Shown: positions 9,605 through 17,792 of the stretch, one piece after another
How positions within the stretch are numbered: position 1 is the first letter of the stretch
Layout: each line of letters starts with the position of its first letter
Origin: Algoriphagus limi
GTDB lineage: Bacteria > Bacteroidota > Bacteroidia > Cytophagales > Cyclobacteriaceae
DNA length: 64,000 nt
Direction of reading: 5' to 3'
Assembly (NCBI RefSeq): GCF_024919275.1
Contig: NZ_JANWGH010000004.1
Span: forward strand, 1-64,000
Made by a program: the position numbers and the translations under genes
The notes under the pieces: model-generated
Databases searched by the model: none
What the model was told of the DNA's origin: nothing
Seen by the model: the letters and a program-made list of their open reading frames with translations, nothing else

Positions 9605-10159
9605 TTCCAGAGAAAGTTCCTCTGGCAAATTGATAGTCCTTTCCAATTGATGTGAATTATGGAATCCTTCAATTCCACCAAACCAATCTAAAACAAAACT
9701 TCTATCGAGGTTTGTTGGCTTTTGAGACACCAAAGAGGGGTAAGATGAATATTTCCAATTTTTAAAATCATCTATAAGACCATGTCTTTGAGGGTTTTGA
9801 TGGATATAAATGATTACTTGAGAAAAGTAAGCATCTTGATTAATTTTCTTTCTTTTAAATTTCCTCTGAAACAACGCACCATGGCGATTATACATTTTAT
9901 TGTACGCTTTGGCATAACCATTTAGAAAATTGGAAAAAGTCTTAAGAGCAGCCTTGCTTTCAGAATTTTCCCTTACCTGAAGTAAGAAATGAAAATGGTT
10001 TGGCAAAAGACAATAGGCTAAAGTGGTAAAATGAACCGAGCAAACCGATTGATACTTTTGAAGAAAATACTTGTAATTCTCTTCGCTTTGAAAAAGCAAT
10101 TCTCTGCCTACAGTTCTCGTAAAGACATGATAAAAATAGCCCGGGAGAAAGTTATCCAT
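9602..10159 (-). CDS. REP-associated tyrosine transposase (RAYT, Y1/HUH superfamily)
   Basis: The 185-residue protein of the Y1_Tnp fold cuts single-stranded DNA at palindromic REP repeats. The HUH metal motif is His55-Phe56-His57 in LLPNHFHFLLQV. The segment after it, YAKAYNKMYNRHGALFQ, is the RAYT hallmark; Tyr82 is the likely nucleophile. IIYIHQNPQRHGLI and the following WKYSSY are also typical. Length is normal and the frame is open, so the protein may be functional. Inverted palindromes lie 48 bp beyond its 3' end and 59 bp beyond its 5' end, the classic RAYT arrangement. RAYTs are usually single-copy and vertically kept rather than freely mobile. Confidence 0.9.
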   Translation of the reverse strand: MDNFLPGYFYHVFTRTVGRELLFQSEENYKYFLQKYQSVCSVHFTTLAYCLLPNHFHFLLQVRENSESKAALKTFSNFLNGYAKAYNKMYNRHGALFQRKFKRKKINQDAYFSQVIIYIHQNPQRHGLIDDFKNWKYSSYPSLVSQKPTNLDRSFVLDWFGGIEGFHNSHQLERTINLPEELSLE

Positions 10160-10217
10160 CTTGAAAAATCATTTGCCTTAATTTAGTAATTTATTGTTTA
10201 GTCAAAAAGTGAAAAAG

Positions 10218-10246
10218 ACCTTCGAGGTATTTAAAACCTCAAAGGT
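10218..10246. repeat. REP-like palindrome, right copy flanking the RAYT gene
   Basis: The arms ACCTTCGAGGTATT and AAAACCTCAAAGGT surround a central T. The consensus with the left copy is ACCTTYGAGGTNTT plus its complement. It is in inverted orientation relative to 9526-9554, and flanking G and C extend the pairing by one more base. Confidence 0.85.
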
Positions 10247-10253
10247 CAAATGG

Positions 10254-10282
10254 GCGGCTAGGGATACTTAGCCGCTTTTTTT
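10254..10282 (+). terminator. Plus-strand terminator-like hairpin beside the REP copy
   Basis: A perfect stem GCGGCTA/TAGCCGC with an eight-base loop is followed by seven T. There is no plus-strand gene between it and fabG, so what it terminates is unclear; it may belong to the RAYT/REP unit. Confidence 0.6.
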
Positions 10283-10283
10283 A

Positions 10284-10312
10284 CAAAAAAAGCCCTGAAA
10301 ATTCCAGGGCTT
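10284..10312 (-). terminator. Terminator after pruA
   Basis: The stem AAGCCCTG/CAGGGCTT is followed by seven T on the minus strand, 25 bp past the pruA stop. Confidence 0.8.
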
Positions 10313-10336
10313 AATCTTAATAAATCTTTTCGGGAA

Positions 10337-11971
10337 TTAATCCTCTCCCAAAAACGGATATCTATAGTCAGTTGGAGACACAAAGGTTTCCTTGATCGTG
10401 CGAGGAGATACCCACCGTAACAAGTTGATCATAGAACCGGCTTTATCGTTAGTTCCAGAAGCTCTAGCTCCTCCAAATGGCTGCTGACCCACTACTGCAC
10501 CTGTTGGCTTGTCATTGATGTAGAAGTTACCTGCAGCATTTCTCAATTTGCTTGTTGCCATCTCAATCGCATAGCGATCCTGAGAGAAAATAGCTCCTGT
10601 CAAGGCATAAGGAGAAGTCTGATCTACCAATTCCAAGACGGTTTCGAAATGCTCGGCATTGTACACATAAATGCTCAATACCGGACCGAAGATTTCCTCA
10701 CACATGGTGGTATACATCGGATCTTGAGTCAACAAAACGGTTGGCTCGATAAAGTAGCCTTTGGACTTGTCATAGTTTCCGCCTGCGATGATTTCCACCC
10801 CTGATGCATTCTTTGCATTGTCAATGTATTTGGAAATTTTATCAAATGCTTTCTCGTCGATGACCGCATTGATGAAGTTGGTGAAGTCCTCTGTTCCTCC
10901 CATTTTCATGGAGGCCAGATCTTCTAGCAAATATTTCTTCACGTCTTCCCAAATATTGGATGGGATGTAAGCTCGGGATGCGGCAGAACATTTTTGACCT
11001 TGATATTCAAAAGCACCTCTCGAAAGCGCTACGGCAACAGCTTTTGGATCTGCGGATTTATGTGCCAAAACAAAATCCTTTCCTCCAGTCTCACCGACAA
11101 TTCTTGGGTAGGATTTATACAATTTGATGTTTTCTCCAATGGTTTTCCAAATGGTTTGGAAAACACCTGTAGATCCTGTGAAATGAATACCTGCGAAATC
11201 AGGATGTTTGAAAATAACATCTCCTGCAGTAGGTCCATCCACATAAATCAGATTGATTACACCATCAGGTACTCCAGCCTCTTTGAATACTTCCATCAAC
11301 ACATTAGCAGAATAAATCTGCGTATAGGCTGGTTTCCAAACGATGGTATTTCCCATCATGGCTGCTGAAGTTGGAAGGTTACCAGCGATTGCCGTAAAGT
11401 TGAATGGAGTCAAGGCAAAAACGAAGCCCTCCAAGGGTCTTTGTTCTACTCGATTCCAAACTCCATTTCCAGAAACAGGCGGCTGCTGGGAATAGATTTC
11501 AGTCATATATTTGACATTGAAGCGAAGGAAATCAATGATTTCACAGGCAGCGTCAATTTCTGCCTGGAAGGCATTCTTTGACTGACCCAACATGGTAGCG
11601 GCATTGATTTTGGCTCGGTAAGGTCCTGCCAACAAATCAGCCGCTTTTAGGAAAATAGCAGCTCGTTGTTCCCAAGCTAAGTTTTCCCAAGCCTCTTTTG
11701 CACCTAAAGCCGCATTGATAGCCTGAGTCACATGAGAAGCATCACCTTCATGGAAATGCCCTAAGATATGCTGATGATCATGCGGAGGGGATAAAGGTCG
11801 GGTTTTACCGGTCCGAACTTCCTCGCTTCCGATATACATAGGTACATCTACCTGGATAGCTCTCAATTCGGCGAGTTTTGCCTGAAGCTCCTTTCGCTCA
11901 GGGCTTCCAGGTGCGTATGATTTTACCGGCTCATTGACTGGAGTCGGTACGTTGAAAAATCCTTTTAACAT
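10337..11971 (-). CDS. pruA: L-glutamate gamma-semialdehyde dehydrogenase (1-pyrroline-5-carboxylate dehydrogenase)
   Basis: The 544-residue ALDH4-type enzyme oxidises glutamate semialdehyde to glutamate with NAD, the second step of proline breakdown. The catalytic cysteine is about residue 328 in QGQKCSAASR, preceded by the general-base motif IVGETGGKDF. The N-terminal extension (YAPGSPERKELQAKLAEL) and the ending PRTIKETFVSPTDYRYPF are those of the mono-functional, eukaryote-like P5CDH group. No proline dehydrogenase lies next to it, unlike PutA fusions. It has its own terminator. Confidence 0.94.
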   Translation of the reverse strand: MLKGFFNVPTPVNEPVKSYAPGSPERKELQAKLAELRAIQVDVPMYIGSEEVRTGKTRPLSPPHDHQHILGHFHEGDASHVTQAINAALGAKEAWENLAWEQRAAIFLKAADLLAGPYRAKINAATMLGQSKNAFQAEIDAACEIIDFLRFNVKYMTEIYSQQPPVSGNGVWNRVEQRPLEGFVFALTPFNFTAIAGNLPTSAAMMGNTIVWKPAYTQIYSANVLMEVFKEAGVPDGVINLIYVDGPTAGDVIFKHPDFAGIHFTGSTGVFQTIWKTIGENIKLYKSYPRIVGETGGKDFVLAHKSADPKAVAVALSRGAFEYQGQKCSAASRAYIPSNIWEDVKKYLLEDLASMKMGGTEDFTNFINAVIDEKAFDKISKYIDNAKNASGVEIIAGGNYDKSKGYFIEPTVLLTQDPMYTTMCEEIFGPVLSIYVYNAEHFETVLELVDQTSPYALTGAIFSQDRYAIEMATSKLRNAAGNFYINDKPTGAVVGQQPFGGARASGTNDKAGSMINLLRWVSPRTIKETFVSPTDYRYPFLGED

Positions 11972-12042
11972 GCTATTTGGAGTTTATGTGATTCTGAATG
12001 GCCAAAGATAAGATTTCCAGCCCGATTAGGCAGTGATTTAGC

Positions 12043-12738
12043 TTACAAAAGCGACTCTAATTCACGGAGATGTTTAATTTCAAAGGTGGGTTTCAGGTCT
12101 ATTTTTTTTCCTTCTGGGTTGAAAAAGACCTGATCGATTTCTGCTCGCTGCGCACCTAAGATGTCAGAAAGCGGGTTGTCTCCGATCATCAGGCAGTTTT
12201 CAGCGCGGGTATTCAATTTTTCCAAGGCATAAAAAAAGATTCTAGGATCGGGCTTTTTATGTCCAGTTGTTTCTGATGTGACAACAAGCTCAAAAAACAC
12301 ATCCAACCCGGATGATTTCATCTTTTTGGCTTGAGATTCATTAAATCCATTGGTGATAACGTGGATTTGATACTTTTCTCGGAGATAGGTCAAAATTTCC
12401 TTTGAATAAGGAAAAACATGTGGCTTACTGGAAGTCCGATGCATGAAATCTTCTTCAAATTCAGCAGGAATTGCATCTGATCTTCCCCCAGCATAATCAA
12501 AAATTCGAGGGAATCGCTCTTTTCGAAGATTGTGTTTGTCTATTTTTCCCTCATTGTACCAGTCCCAAAGTTGGAAATTGACTGCGTGAAATGACTCAAA
12601 GAACTTTTCAAAAGAAGGAATGCCTAAGTCATGCAAACCATAAATCTCATAAAGTTCTTGAAGTGATTCGGTGACATTTCGATCATAGTCCCAGAGTGTA
12701 TGGTCTAGATCAAAGAATAGATGTTGGTACGTTTTCAA
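12043..12738 (-). CDS. HAD-superfamily hydrolase, YjjG-type nucleotidase
   Basis: The 231-residue protein has the HAD motif I FFDLDHTLWDYDRN near residue 9, motif II in VITNGF, and motifs III/IV in HKKPDPRIFFYAL and MIGDNPLSDILGA. The cap domain between motifs I and II is helical (C1 type). The overall match is to the YjjG/noncanonical pyrimidine 5'-nucleotidase subgroup, which removes phosphate from unusual nucleotides; the substrate is inferred only. It starts 5 bp after the ArsR-type gene and is probably in its operon. Confidence 0.85.
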   Translation of the reverse strand: MKTYQHLFFDLDHTLWDYDRNVTESLQELYEIYGLHDLGIPSFEKFFESFHAVNFQLWDWYNEGKIDKHNLRKERFPRIFDYAGGRSDAIPAEFEEDFMHRTSSKPHVFPYSKEILTYLREKYQIHVITNGFNESQAKKMKSSGLDVFFELVVTSETTGHKKPDPRIFFYALEKLNTRAENCLMIGDNPLSDILGAQRAEIDQVFFNPEGKKIDLKPTFEIKHLRELESLL

Positions 12739-12743
12739 AAGAA

Positions 12744-13127
12744 TTAGCGTCGGTATTGATTGTTTTGGATTTTGTTAATTGCCAGCTCCCGGTTGGATTT
12801 GAGGATTTCGTAGGTCTCTTGATCTTTGAGAAGACTGGGATCCTTTTGGATAAACTTAAAAATCTGCTGAATGATTTCGAGATACTCCTCCAAAATGTAA
12901 TAAAATACCCACTGATCCACTCTTCGGCTACCGAGAAGTCCTGCGTTTTTTAGGGAAATTAAATGTCGGCTAGTTTTGGTTTGGGTGAAATCCAAAATCA
13001 GCTCAAGATCTGAGATGCTCAACTCCTTGTTGAGTAGTAATAAATGGATAATTCGAATTCGAGCTTCCTCTCCTAAGGCTTTGAAAATTCGCAATCCATA
13101 ATTTAAACTGATATTTTTAAGCCTCAT
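12744..13127 (-). CDS. ArsR-family winged-helix transcriptional regulator
   Basis: The 127-residue DNA-binding protein carries the ArsR-type helix-turn-helix at about 17-80: ALGEEARIRIIHLLLLNKELSISDLELILDFTQ fits the family start, followed by TSRHLISLKNAGLLGSRR, the recognition helix and wing. No metal-binding CVC motif of ArsR/SmtB is present, so it is probably not a metal sensor. It is first in a two-gene unit with the HAD phosphatase and is divergent from the gene starting at 13235. Its target is unknown. Confidence 0.85.
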   Translation of the reverse strand: MRLKNISLNYGLRIFKALGEEARIRIIHLLLLNKELSISDLELILDFTQTKTSRHLISLKNAGLLGSRRVDQWVFYYILEEYLEIIQQIFKFIQKDPSLLKDQETYEILKSNRELAINKIQNNQYRR

Positions 13128-13234
13128 TTGTAAGTTTTAACGCTGATTTGCTGGTGAAATTAAAAAATCAAGCGAAATTTCAGGTATTAGAATTTGTATT
13201 CAGCAAATTAGCTGAGAATTTAAGAGACAGATTT

Positions 13235-13879
13235 GTGAAAAAGACCGCCTTACTTTCCTCCTTTATCTTCATCCTTTTTCTTTTTGGTGTGGGAAAATTA
13301 CAAGCCCAAGACCGACAAGACCGAAAAGTCATTCAACTTTCAGGTATTATTTTGAATGCAGATAGTACAGATGCGGTTGCCGGGGTAAATATCTACGTTC
13401 CGAAAAAGGGAAGAGGAACGAGTAGTGGTCGATTCGGCTATTTTTCCATGCCGGTTTTGGAGGGAGATAGTGTGGTGTTCAGTTTCATCGGTCTCAAGCG
13501 ACAGTCTTTTAAAGTTCCTGAGAATGTCGAGAATGATAAAATCAGTCTAATTCTGACGATGGAAGTGGATGAAATTGCTTTGGCTGAAGTCGAAGTGATG
13601 CCCTATCCAAGTGAGAAAGAATTCAAAGAAGCGGTACTTGCCATGTCTGTGGTGGATCCTATGACCATCAGTAGCTCGAATATGAGTCCGGAAATGCTCC
13701 TTCGCTGGGCTGAAGCCATGCCAGCATCCGGGAATGAGAATTTCCGATACTTCCAACAAGGTCTTATGCAGCAGAATCAGGATCTCTATGGGCCAAGGCC
13801 TTTACGTCTCCTAGACCCATTTGCCTGGGCTCAATTTATCCGGTCTATCAAAAGGGGTGACTTGAAGAGCAGAGATTAA
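13235..13879 (+). CDS. Exported protein with carboxypeptidase-regulatory-like (CarboxypepD_reg) domain
   Basis: I place the start at the GTG at 13235, because it gives a textbook signal peptide (KKTALLSSFIFILFLFG, ending LQAQ); the open frame extends 29 codons further upstream without a signal-like N terminus. The mature part opens with a CarboxypepD_reg-like beta sandwich (VIQLSGIILNADSTDAVAGV through DKISLILTMEVDEIALAEVEVMPYP), the domain that usually precedes TonB-receptor plugs, but no barrel follows: the protein is only about 214 residues and ends in a conserved-looking DPFAWAQFIRSIKRGDL tail. It is probably a periplasmic or surface protein; the function is unknown. Confidence 0.78.
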   Translation: MKKTALLSSFIFILFLFGVGKLQAQDRQDRKVIQLSGIILNADSTDAVAGVNIYVPKKGRGTSSGRFGYFSMPVLEGDSVVFSFIGLKRQSFKVPENVENDKISLILTMEVDEIALAEVEVMPYPSEKEFKEAVLAMSVVDPMTISSSNMSPEMLLRWAEAMPASGNENFRYFQQGLMQQNQDLYGPRPLRLLDPFAWAQFIRSIKRGDLKSRD

Positions 13880-13884
13880 TTTTT

Positions 13885-13915
13885 AGCTCGCAACGACGCA
13901 AAGGCGCAGCGAATT
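13885..13915 (+). repeat. Inverted repeat, left boundary of the GxxExxY cassette
   Basis: These 31 bases begin AGCTCGCA, contain GCAAAGGCGCA and end CGAATT. They match the reverse complement of 14319-14349 at 27 of 31 positions. Confidence 0.8.
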
Positions 13916-13921
13916 AAGCTT

Positions 13922-14305
13922 TTATAAGCCATTAACGATCCTCTTAATACCGTCCTTTAAAAGAGCCTCATTAAAATTTAGGAGAAGCCCTAATTTCAAA
14001 TTTGTTAATCGGAGGTAGGTCAATAATTGCTTTGCATGTACAGGCGCTAAAAGTTGGACCGACTTGATTTCAACAATTACTTTATTGTTTACAATTAAAT
14101 CTGCTCTGAAACCTTTTTCGAAAACAATCCCATCCCATTCAAAGGAGATTGGAACTTGACTTTCCACTTTTAAGCTCGACTTTTTAAGTTCATGAATTAA
14201 AACTTTTTCATAAATGGATTCTAAAAGCCCGGGGCCTAAATCTCGATGAATTAAAAAGGACTTATCGAGAATAATTTTGGCAATATCATTTTCAGAATAA
14301 TCCAT
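13922..14305 (-). CDS. GxxExxY family protein (PD-(D/E)XK nuclease-like)
   Basis: The 127-residue protein carries the family signature GPGLLESIYEKVL (GxxExxY) near residue 24, then the nuclease-like core FEKGFRADLIVNNKVIVEIKSV, where Asp and ExK residues sit as in PD-(D/E)XK folds, and AKQLLTYLRLTNLKLGLLLNF. This is the Bacteroidota-common GxxExxY family; the biochemical role is not established. The gene lies between two inverted 31-base repeats related to the Bacteroidota GCAAAGGCGCA type, suggesting a small mobile or formerly mobile cassette inserted between the 13235 gene and the aminopeptidase. Confidence 0.88.
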   Translation of the reverse strand: MDYSENDIAKIILDKSFLIHRDLGPGLLESIYEKVLIHELKKSSLKVESQVPISFEWDGIVFEKGFRADLIVNNKVIVEIKSVQLLAPVHAKQLLTYLRLTNLKLGLLLNFNEALLKDGIKRIVNGL

Positions 14306-14318
14306 TCTAGTCTTTCAG

Positions 14319-14349
14319 AATTCGTTGCGCCTTTGCGGCTCTGCGAGCT
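14319..14349 (-). repeat. Inverted repeat, right boundary of the GxxExxY cassette
   Basis: This is the reverse-complement partner of 13885-13915. Four of 31 positions differ (9, 10, 12 and 25 of the repeat). It lies 13 bp upstream of the GxxExxY start and 2 bp from the stop codon of the next gene. Confidence 0.8.
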
Positions 14350-14351
14350 CA

Positions 14352-15950
14352 TCAATCAATTTCAGGCAAGACCCAGTTTTCCAATACGCTAGGAATTCTC
14401 ATCATCTGTTCAATGGCAGCAACGGTTCGTGGAGCATCTCCTGAAAGGTTAACCGGACCATCCGAAGAAACAAGAATATCATCTTCAATTCGGACAGCTA
14501 TCCCCCACCATTTTGGATCGCAATCGCTTCCTTCTGGAATGTAAATTCCCGGCTCTACTGTTAATACCATCCCCTCTTTCAAAGTGCCATATCCGCCTCG
14601 ATCATGTACATCCAATCCAAGGTGATGACTAGTGCCATGAGGAAAATAATTGTGTCGCTGACCCTCCTTTATGATTCCCAATTCAGTAAGGCCTTCATTG
14701 ATGATTTCACGGGTAACTCGACCAATTTCACTAAACTCAACCCCTGGTTTGCAAAGTGCAATTCCCGCTTCCTGGGATTTCAAAACCAAATCATAAATGG
14801 CCTTTTCTTCCTCGGTAAATTTTCCGCTCACCGGAATCGTACGAGTTACATCGGCCGTATAACCTCGCCATTCGGCTCCTAAATCCATCAGGATCAAGCG
14901 GTCATTGATGTGCTCCATGTCATTTTCGATATAGTGGAGGATACAACCATTGTTTCCTCCTCCTACGATGGATGGATAACCAATATCCTCGGCACCATAG
15001 CGCTTATAGATGAATTCATGAATACCTTGAATTTCCCGCTCAGACATTCCCGGTTGGGCAGCTTTCATTACCTCAATTTGGCCTATAGCCGAGATTTTTG
15101 CTGCTTTTCCAAGGAGTTTGATTTCTTCTGGGGTTTTGACTTCCCGGAGCTGATCCATCATTTGTGATAAGGCGAATACGTCGGTTTTATTCTCCGGTAC
15201 TTTGTTTTTCACTTCCATTCGTTGCTCAGGAGTCTCAGCTTTTAAGAAGTCCTGAAGAACCGGGTCGTTTTCAATTTCCGGATAGCGCTGTCTGTAACGA
15301 CCGATGATTTGGGCAACATTCGCGGAATTTTCTACATCAGTAGCACGTATCAGATTGTACATCTGCAGCGCAACTTCGCTTTTGTCATCCGGATAGTTTG
15401 CATTCTTCTTGAAGGTGTTGACCATTTTCCGAAGTGGAGCATTGGCAGAACTTCCCTCAATGTCATTACTTAGGCTAAAACTCAAAATTTTATCAAAATC
15501 CGATACTCCCAATTTGGGTTCCTTTCCAAAATCTTCGAATAAATAAACCTGCTCGAAACCTAGAATTTCCCGGACGCCTTCCTGCCCCAAGCGTTTTCCA
15601 TTCCACATTTCAGCTCGAGGATCTCTTGGTTGCACATAGATTATTTCATCGGTTTTGATATCACCGATTTGTCGTTCTTCTGAAAAAATAATCAAAACAG
15701 CATTTGGCTCGCGGAAACCGGTCAGATAAAAGAAATCAGGATCGGGATGATAGATGAAATCCACGTCGTTGGCTCTGTTCTTTACTGGGTTATTAAAAAA
15801 GATAGCCATGCTATTCGCGGGCATCAAGTTCCGAAGAGCATCTCTTCGTTCTCTGTGCCATTCAGCTGAAAGCCCGTCTTTGAAATAAGATTGGCTGAAA
15901 CTTGGGGCAATGACTAAAAATAGGATAGAAAATAATAGGATTCGTTTCAT
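14352..15950 (-). CDS. Exported Xaa-Pro aminopeptidase, M24B family (PepP-like)
   Basis: I place the start at 15950, where MKRILLFSILFLVIAPSFSQ forms a clear signal peptide; the frame could extend 15 codons further. The N-terminal creatinase-like domain (AMP_N, about 20-200) includes YLTGFREPNAVLI. The C-terminal pita-bread domain carries the metal ligands: MDLGAEWRGYTADVTRTIP (two Asp), HGTSHHLGLDVHD (His), LTVEPGIYIPE (Glu) and AVRIEDDILV (Glu). It removes an N-terminal residue in front of proline, here probably in the periplasm. An insertion of about 100 residues lies between the two domains (around 150-260). It fits with the other exported peptidases in the window. Confidence 0.92.
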   Translation of the reverse strand: MKRILLFSILFLVIAPSFSQSYFKDGLSAEWHRERRDALRNLMPANSMAIFFNNPVKNRANDVDFIYHPDPDFFYLTGFREPNAVLIIFSEERQIGDIKTDEIIYVQPRDPRAEMWNGKRLGQEGVREILGFEQVYLFEDFGKEPKLGVSDFDKILSFSLSNDIEGSSANAPLRKMVNTFKKNANYPDDKSEVALQMYNLIRATDVENSANVAQIIGRYRQRYPEIENDPVLQDFLKAETPEQRMEVKNKVPENKTDVFALSQMMDQLREVKTPEEIKLLGKAAKISAIGQIEVMKAAQPGMSEREIQGIHEFIYKRYGAEDIGYPSIVGGGNNGCILHYIENDMEHINDRLILMDLGAEWRGYTADVTRTIPVSGKFTEEEKAIYDLVLKSQEAGIALCKPGVEFSEIGRVTREIINEGLTELGIIKEGQRHNYFPHGTSHHLGLDVHDRGGYGTLKEGMVLTVEPGIYIPEGSDCDPKWWGIAVRIEDDILVSSDGPVNLSGDAPRTVAAIEQMMRIPSVLENWVLPEID

Positions 15951-16032
15951 CTGTTTATGGTGAGTTTTTGTTCTAAGATGTGGGCTTTCTTCCATTTAAC
16001 AAAGTATTAATAATTCAAACGGGGGATATGCT

Positions 16033-16040
16033 TATCTTTG
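16033..16040 (+). promoter_or_regulatory. -7 element upstream of the PafA-like phosphatase
   Basis: TATCTTTG matches TAnnTTTG perfectly and lies 20 bp before the chosen start at 16061, inside the longest open frame; this supports the downstream start. Confidence 0.55.
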
Positions 16041-16060
16041 ACATGCTAAAAATTCCAAAA

Positions 16061-17689
16061 ATGAAAAGATATAGCCTTTTAGTATTCATCACTTCTTTGC
16101 TCTTCTCTGGGCTTCAAGCCCAGCAAAGTCCCGAAAAACCAAAATTGGTAGTTGGAATTATTGTGGATCAGATGCGTCAGGATTACCTCTACAAATTTGC
16201 CGATAGATATTCAGAGGGAGGATTTAAACGTCTGATTCGAGAAGGCTTTATGATGAAAAATGGGCATTACAATTATATACCAACCTATACCGGGCCGGGA
16301 CATGCTTCTGTTTATACAGGCACCACGCCTGCAACGCATGGAATTATCGCTAATAGCTGGTATGTACGTTCGTTAGACCGATCCATTTATTGTGCGGAGG
16401 ATTCCACGGTTTATAATATTGGTGGGAGCCTCAGTGCTGGAAAAATCAGCCCTCGAAACCTTCTGACAACCACGATAACAGACGAACTCAGATTCTCGAC
16501 TAATAAGAGATCAAAGGTGGTTGGTATTGCAATCAAAGACCGTGGAGCAAGTTTGCCGGCAGGTCACTTGGGGGATGCTTATTGGTTTGATAGCGGAACA
16601 GGAGAGTTTATGACCTCTTCTTACTATATGGAAGATTTGCCTACTTGGGTTAAGCAATTCAATGAAAAGCAATTGGCTTTAGAATATCTTCAAAATACTT
16701 GGGAACCTCTTTTTCCAGCGGATTCTTACGTCAATAGCATTGACGATAACAATGATTTTGAAGCACCATTCATTGGAAAAGACACGCCTACTTTCCCTTA
16801 TGAACTTCCAAGTTTGATGGAAAACAATGGAGGTTATGGATTGATTGCGTCCACTCCGTTTGGAAATACTTTGACCTTGGATTTTGCCATGGCTGCCATT
16901 GAAGGCGAAAATTTAGGAAAAGGTGAGGTGACAGATTTCTTAGCTGTGAGCTTTTCTTCTCCTGATTACATTGGACATAGATTTGGTCCAACTTCCATGG
17001 AGCTAGAGGATAATTATTTACGCTTGGATTTGGAGTTTGAGCGCTTTCTGAATTACCTGGATGAAGAATATGGAAAAGGCAACTATTTGATTTTCCTTTC
17101 TGCTGATCACGGTGTGGCTGATGTGGCTACCTATATGCAAAGTGAAAATGTTCCAGCAGGCAATCTTAATATGGGATATGTGAGAGGACAATTGATGGGG
17201 TTTGCTAATCAAGCTTATGGAGAAGGGGATTGGATTGAAAATGTCTCCAATGAGCAGGTATTTCTAAATCATAGCCTGATCCGTCAAAAAGGTCTTGAGT
17301 TAAGTAAAGTGCAAGATGATATTGCGAATTTTGTCTTGCGTTTCAAAGGTGTCAAAGAGGCTTATACAGCCTACTCCATGAAAAACAATGAGTTCGAATC
17401 CGGCCGGCCTCACCTTTTGCAAATGGGCTACAATCATAAGGCATCGGGAGATGTGCTATTGGTTCTTGAGCCAGGATGGTTGACCGGAGGAGCAAGAGGA
17501 ACTTCACACGGTACAGGATTTACTTACGACACCCATGTTCCAATCTTGTTTTTTGGCTGGAATGTCCCCGCAGGAAGCAGTACGCGTTATGCCACAGTGA
17601 CAGACATTGCTCCGACCCTATCGATGATGCTTCAAATCCGATTGCCAAATGGAGCTACTGGTCAGCCTATCCACGAGATTTTAGACTAA
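16061..17689 (+). CDS. Exported alkaline phosphatase superfamily enzyme, PafA-like
   Basis: The start at 16061 gives a signal peptide (MKRYSLLVFITSLLFSGLQAQ); a -7 promoter box at 16033 argues against the longer frame. The 542-residue protein has the type I phosphodiesterase/nucleotide pyrophosphatase fold. Counting from this start, Thr77 in PTYTGPGH is the nucleophile, Asn98 in ANSW follows, and Lys159 and Arg161 in IKDRG match the substrate-binding pair of the Elizabethkingia PafA phosphate monoesterase. Metal ligands are seen in IIVDQMRQD and in SADHGV. It probably releases phosphate from organic esters in the periplasm. It is transcribed alone and ended by a strong terminator. Confidence 0.9.
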   Translation: MKRYSLLVFITSLLFSGLQAQQSPEKPKLVVGIIVDQMRQDYLYKFADRYSEGGFKRLIREGFMMKNGHYNYIPTYTGPGHASVYTGTTPATHGIIANSWYVRSLDRSIYCAEDSTVYNIGGSLSAGKISPRNLLTTTITDELRFSTNKRSKVVGIAIKDRGASLPAGHLGDAYWFDSGTGEFMTSSYYMEDLPTWVKQFNEKQLALEYLQNTWEPLFPADSYVNSIDDNNDFEAPFIGKDTPTFPYELPSLMENNGGYGLIASTPFGNTLTLDFAMAAIEGENLGKGEVTDFLAVSFSSPDYIGHRFGPTSMELEDNYLRLDLEFERFLNYLDEEYGKGNYLIFLSADHGVADVATYMQSENVPAGNLNMGYVRGQLMGFANQAYGEGDWIENVSNEQVFLNHSLIRQKGLELSKVQDDIANFVLRFKGVKEAYTAYSMKNNEFESGRPHLLQMGYNHKASGDVLLVLEPGWLTGGARGTSHGTGFTYDTHVPILFFGWNVPAGSSTRYATVTDIAPTLSMMLQIRLPNGATGQPIHEILD

Positions 17690-17710
17690 AAGAAATCTCC
17701 CAAAGGTTTC

Positions 17711-17746
17711 AAATTCCCAAACTAAAATCGGTTTGGGAATTTTTTT
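17711..17746 (+). terminator. Terminator after the PafA-like gene
   Basis: A perfect 12-bp stem (AAATTCCCAAAC and its complement) with an eight-base loop is followed by a T run. Confidence 0.85.
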
Positions 17747-17792
17747 GAATTCAATTTAGAAATCGGCCAGTAAGATTTTATCCTTAAATTGA

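Noticed and set aside
13148..13234. Upstream extension of the carboxypeptidase-regulatory-like gene to a TTG
   Set aside because: The extra 29 residues would bury the signal peptide, so the GTG at 13235 is preferred.
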